A stretch of 10,219 bases of DNA, from NCBI GenBank assembly GCA_022592435.1, contig JABYQS010000983.1, forward strand, positions 1 through 10,219, in the 5' to 3' direction. Below, piece after piece: positions 6,851 through 10,219 of this stretch; the stretch's first letter is position 1; every line of letters begins with the position of its first letter. The stretch is from Cerioporus squamosus. Its lineage: Eukaryota > Basidiomycota > Agaricomycetes > Polyporales > Polyporaceae. Under the pieces are notes generated by a model. The model had not been told where the DNA came from and did no database searches. It worked only from the letters and a program-made list of their open reading frames with translations. The position numbers and the translations under genes were made by a program.

Positions 6851-9357
6851 TCAGAAGTACTTATCCCAGAACCCCTTCGTGCCATTCGTCGGCGCCGCGT
6901 GCTCCTCGATGCCGAGCAGCTTCATCATGAGGTTGTAGATCTGCACGTTCTCGAACGTCTCCATCACGTACGTGTCCTCCGACGTCGAGTGCCAGCCCTT
7001 GTTCGGCCGTGCGAGCTCGCGCCCGCCGAGCAACGGGTCCAGGAAGCGGCGCACGGGGCCCATCCTCTTCGAGTGGGCCTGGGCCTGGGCCTTGATGCGG
7101 TCCGCCTCGATGGCCTTCACGACGGAGGAGAAGGGCCCGTGCGCGACGAACATGGCGTGCATCTCTTTGTAGTCGTGGTCGTATCCGTGGCTCTGCGGGA
7201 ACGGGGTTAGTCGGACGAAGAGGAGGTATGAGAAGGGTGGAGAAGGAGGAGAATACGACTCACTCCCTTGTTCATGCCAGACCCGTTCTCGATACGGTCC
7301 GTCAATGCGTAGCCGATGCGCGGGACCACGTAGATGGGAGCGATGCGCTCGTTGTTGACGAAGTGCCACCGCTCGGGCATCGTCGCGTGGGTGTACACGT
7401 CGAACTTGCCGCCGCTCAGCGCAGACGCATTGAGCAGCACGTTGTAGTACTTCTCGGTGTTCTCCTCCGTGTCGAAGCGGAAGCCCATCGCAGGCCAGCC
7501 TATGCGACCAGTGAGCGACACAGCCGATGTAACAACGGAAGGTACGGACCATCCTCGTGCTCGATGTGTTTCCAACCCTCGCCGAGGATGTCGTCGACGA
7601 AGATGAGCTCGGGGTGGCTGGTATCGGTCATGCCGTGGTCGCTGACGAAGACGATGTCGAAGATGTCTGTGAGGTTCCGTGCCTCGATCTCGTCATGCAG
7701 CTCGCGCGCGAAGACGTCAACTTGCTTCAAGACTTTCTGCAGGAGGTGGAGGTGTCAGCAAAATGAACGAGAACTGCTGGAGACAGTGAAGATCAGGACT
7801 AACATCGACGAGCTTGGACTTCGGTCCTGCGTAGTGGCCTGCCTGATCTAGAGATGGTTCGTACGCTGCGAGCTATTAGAGGAATGTCCCCTTCGCGTGC
7901 AGGAAGTCACGTACCCATGATGAATTGCGGTCGTTTCTCCAGAGGCATGTCGATCCAAGCGAGAATCTGGTCAAGCTTCTCCTGCAAAGGCACCTTGTCC
8001 TGTCGTGCGGCGTGTCAGGAGCGAACACCCGACCATACTGTTAAGCTCACCTTCCATGGGATAAAGTAAGTCGACGAAGCACCGCTGCTCATCTTGGGAG
8101 GACCAGGCCTTGTGATGAGTCCATCAGCACTGCGATAATTTGCAGGAAAGGGACTGTACGCACCACATCAGGTTGGCTGTCCTGACGCCAGCCTTCTCCG
8201 CGGTCTCCCACATCTACTCTGACTGTCAGCGATGAGACGTCTTATTCGAGCTGAGTCTCACGTACAGGCTCTCCAGACCACCAGCCGGGTATCCATGCAG
8301 ACTCAACGCGGTTGTACTGGAACTCGAGGCCGGTTGCTGGATCCCAGAAGTTCTGCGCAATAGGTGAGATACATCGCTTCAAAGGATAAGGCATCAACTC
8401 ACGTTGCCCACAATACCATGGGACTCTGCGTACAGCCCAGTCCTGCGTAGGTGGTCAACATACTTATGTACAGGTCCGAGATCCGGTGCGCTCCGTTCTT
8501 ACATGAGTGCCCAGTGGTTGCTTCATGACGCACACAGTCAATGACTATTCATGCAACGAATCGGCCATAGTGCTTACGGGAAGGTCAATGTCTGCCGGAG
8601 TGTCAGGGCGAAGGTAGCTCATGCATGACGACAAGGACGTACCGGAAAGATAGGCTTCATGGACTTGGCACGGAGCCCATCCTTGCTGATAGCCAGCAAG
8701 TGGGGGGTCAAACCACGGTCGAGATAGTCCGCACTGCACGCCAGCCCAGGTCAAGGTCATGATCCGCATACGAGAAAACCCAACAGCTCAAAGACATACC
8801 GCAGCCCGTCGATCGACACGATGATCGCGCTCTTCTTGAACTCGTGCGTTCCATTGCTCAACAGCCCCTTCGTCTGCAAGCTCAACCTCAACCCGCCCTC
8901 GCTCTCTTCTTCGTCATGGCTGGAATCTGCGCCCAGGAAGAACCGCCGATACGGGATGGCGATGCTCAGCAGCAGCAGCGAGAAGAACAGCACGCTGAAG
9001 ACCAGACACCGGCGCGACCTGCTGGGCGGCTCGACCTCCGCATTCTCCTCCTCGTCGTACTGCTTGTCGCCGGCAACCCGTTCCTCGGGAGGTATGAGGG
9101 ACTTGCGCTCCTCATCGTGCGACCGACGCGGCGACGGCTCGCCCTTGAGGCCCTCGAGTATTCGCCTTTCATGCCAAGATATGATATCCGTATCTGGAGT
9201 CACGGCCAGCAGCGATGGTGCACGTAGGTCTAGTGTTCGCAGATGAGCAGAAAGATGCAGAAGCCCGCCAGCAGGTACGTTCAGAGACGGTTACTAGGAA
9301 GGGCAGAGGAGGGTAAGAGTCAAGCTGCGAGGCGGGAGCATTCCGAGATAGAGACAT
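6851..9357 (-). CDS. Ecto-nucleotide pyrophosphatase/phosphodiesterase (ENPP/Npp family), type II membrane protein, 14 exons
   Basis: ENPP enzymes use a threonine nucleophile and two zinc ions to cleave nucleotide phosphodiester and pyrophosphate bonds on the outer face of membranes; yeast Npp1/Npp2 scavenge phosphate. Exons: 9357-9279, 9229-8800, 8733-8643, 8591-8578, 8520-8503, 8442-8403, 8352-8266, 8213-8164, 8108-8051, 7999-7915, 7865-7804, 7736-7550, 7499-7264, 7192-6851. All join in phase to a 592-aa product, within the usual size. After a charged cytosolic tail comes a membrane helix (CLVFSVLFFSLLLLSIAIPY, about 101-120), giving N-in/C-out topology. Catalytic set: D167 in IVSIDGLRADYL, nucleophile T203 in TFPNHW, N224 in HGIVGN, D324 and H328 in LDQAGH, D371 and H372 in VSDHGM, H481 in SHGYDH. 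Sequons (NGT, NLT, NAS, NGS) follow the helix, as expected for the lumenal side. The first exon (ATG 9357, intron 9278-9230) is inferred; the ORF runs open upstream of 9203 without another in-frame ATG. An alternative acceptor at 9194 shortens the tail by 12 residues. Confidence 0.93.
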
Positions 9358-9852
9358 TGACAGATCTAGAAGCGCCACATACGATACGCCAGAGCGTACA
9401 GCCTTCTTCCCACCGTATACGCGATCACATGTGCGTGCCAATACGCGACCCCTCCTTCGCGCAACGTGTCCTGCAGGTTGAGGATGACTCTGTTGTACAT
9501 GGATTCCACACCCAAAACCGGGCAAAAGTACGGACACGAAACGCGACCAAGGGGTAAGAGCCTACGCCGACGCGCGAGAGGCAGGACAGACAGAAGCTTG
9601 ACAAACGAGACGCCGACCTGTCCACAGGTGCGAGTCCAAGAACGGGTAACTGCGAAGGCGGGCTGCGGGCTATAGCTAGAGGCTACGGGAGGGGGTGGTA
9701 TGAGGTATGAGATGCAAGCTGAAAGAAAGATAGCACGAAGGACGACTGCCAGAGGCTCAGAAAGCAAGACGGACGAGATTGCTGCGGGGCAGCAGATATT
9801 AGGTTATGATACAGACGGACGAGTATGGCAGAGCGACGATCGAGCTAAACAG
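9358..9852. other. 5' flank of the ENPP gene; no gene recognised
   Basis: The stretch lies upstream of the ENPP start on the minus strand and probably contains its promoter and 5' UTR. Short open frames are present on both strands (for example 9366-9767 minus and 9243-9557 plus), but none shows a family pattern, a conserved motif or a phase-correct splice partner. No obvious TATA box, repeat or terminator was seen. Confidence 0.45.
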
Positions 9853-10219
9853 CTAGGGGCGGGGGGTACGGTACGACACGCATGCAGCGTAGGTAGGGGT
9901 AGGAGCGGAGAGAGACAGTAACACAACTTCTCGAAGTCCGAGCCTCTTCTTCACGGAAGTACGGGGACAAGCGGCATGCAGAAGCGAGGGCCCACACGCG
10001 CGTGCGGCTGGATGCGAAGGAGGGGCGATAGTCCGAGCCGCGGTAGCTGTCGCTGCCGTACCCCTTGCCTCCCGCATCTCCATACCGCCGTTCTCGAGGT
10101 TCTTGAACGAGATTTGGTGCGGGTTAGGTGAACGAGGCGCAGTGTCGGGAAGACGCACGCTTGCTGAGGCAGCCTCTCTCTCGTTGCGGCGGTGCACGCA
10201 GCAGCGCCAGATGATGAGG
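9853..10219 (-). CDS. Possible 3' part of a minus-strand gene entering from the right edge (partial, unrecognised)
   Basis: The frame from 10218 reads LIIWRCCVHRRNERE, which resembles the inner edge of a membrane helix followed by a basic cytosolic anchor. It stays open to a stop at 9853. A good intron candidate is at 10158-10102 (57 nt, donor GTGCGT, perfect branch motif CTAAC at about 10128, acceptor TTCAAG), and its removal keeps the frame. Beyond it the sequence is Ala/Thr/Arg-rich and not family-like. An alternate frame after the intron reads GYGSDSYRGSDYRPS, typical of low-complexity tails, but is not in phase. I do not recognise a family; this may be noncoding. Confidence 0.25.
   Translation of the reverse strand, partial: LIIWRCCVHRRNEREAASASVRLPDTAPRSPNPHQISFKNLENGGMEMREARGTAATATAARTIAPPSHPAARACGPSLLHAACPRTSVKKRLGLREVVLLSLSAPTPTYAACVSYRTPRP

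Noticed and set aside
6499..6930. 143-codon plus-strand open frame
   Set aside because: Low-complexity Arg/Ser content, no family pattern, and it runs antisense into the last ENPP exon.
7228..7851. 207-codon plus-strand open frame rich in Val, Asp and Arg
   Set aside because: It is the antisense shadow of ENPP exons 12-13 and their introns.
8757..9203. Separate small membrane protein starting at 9203
   Set aside because: The codon at 9203 is GTG, not ATG, and the frame continues by a phase-correct splice into the ENPP catalytic domain, so it is an internal part of that gene.

Overview
The window looks like genomic DNA from a basidiomycete fungus, most likely an Agaricomycete of the Polyporales type. 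The evidence is the dense short introns (mostly 49-76 nt, GTACGT/GTAAGT/GTGAGT-like donors, short pyrimidine-AG acceptors), the GC-rich coding exons, the close gene spacing, and the kind of F-box/leucine-rich proteins that are expanded in these fungi. I saw no rRNA, tRNA, CRISPR array or intact transposable element. The species assignment is inference; no search could be run.

Layout from left to right. A plus-strand gene at 162-1413 (five coding blocks if the frame is corrected) encodes a SYLF-domain (Ysc84/SH3YL1-type) lipid- and actin-associated protein. It faces, tail to tail across about 480 nt, two minus-strand F-box genes: F-box gene A (about 3746-1891) and F-box gene B (about 6513-4246). 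These are divergent paralogs with the same order of parts: F-box, LRR-like middle, conserved C-terminal block. They also share an intron at the same place just before the F-box. Gene B additionally has N-terminal helical exons and an in-frame 18-bp minisatellite coding for eight tandem hexapeptides. To the right, also on the minus strand, a 14-exon gene (9357-6851) encodes a type II membrane ecto-nucleotide pyrophosphatase/phosphodiesterase (ENPP/Npp family) with every catalytic and metal-binding residue present. The last 370 nt may hold the 3' part of another minus-strand gene, weakly supported.

The genes do not form an operon or an obvious single pathway. SYLF proteins act at the membrane-actin interface in endocytosis, F-box proteins select targets for SCF ubiquitin ligases, and the ENPP enzyme hydrolyses nucleotides outside the cell or in the secretory pathway. 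The most notable local features are the tandem F-box pair with its private hexapeptide repeat, the micro-exons that carry the ENPP catalytic threonine, and at least two one-base frame disruptions in short homopolymers (in the SYLF gene and F-box gene A). The frame disruptions may be sequencing indels or early gene decay. I did not find a convincing wholly new system.
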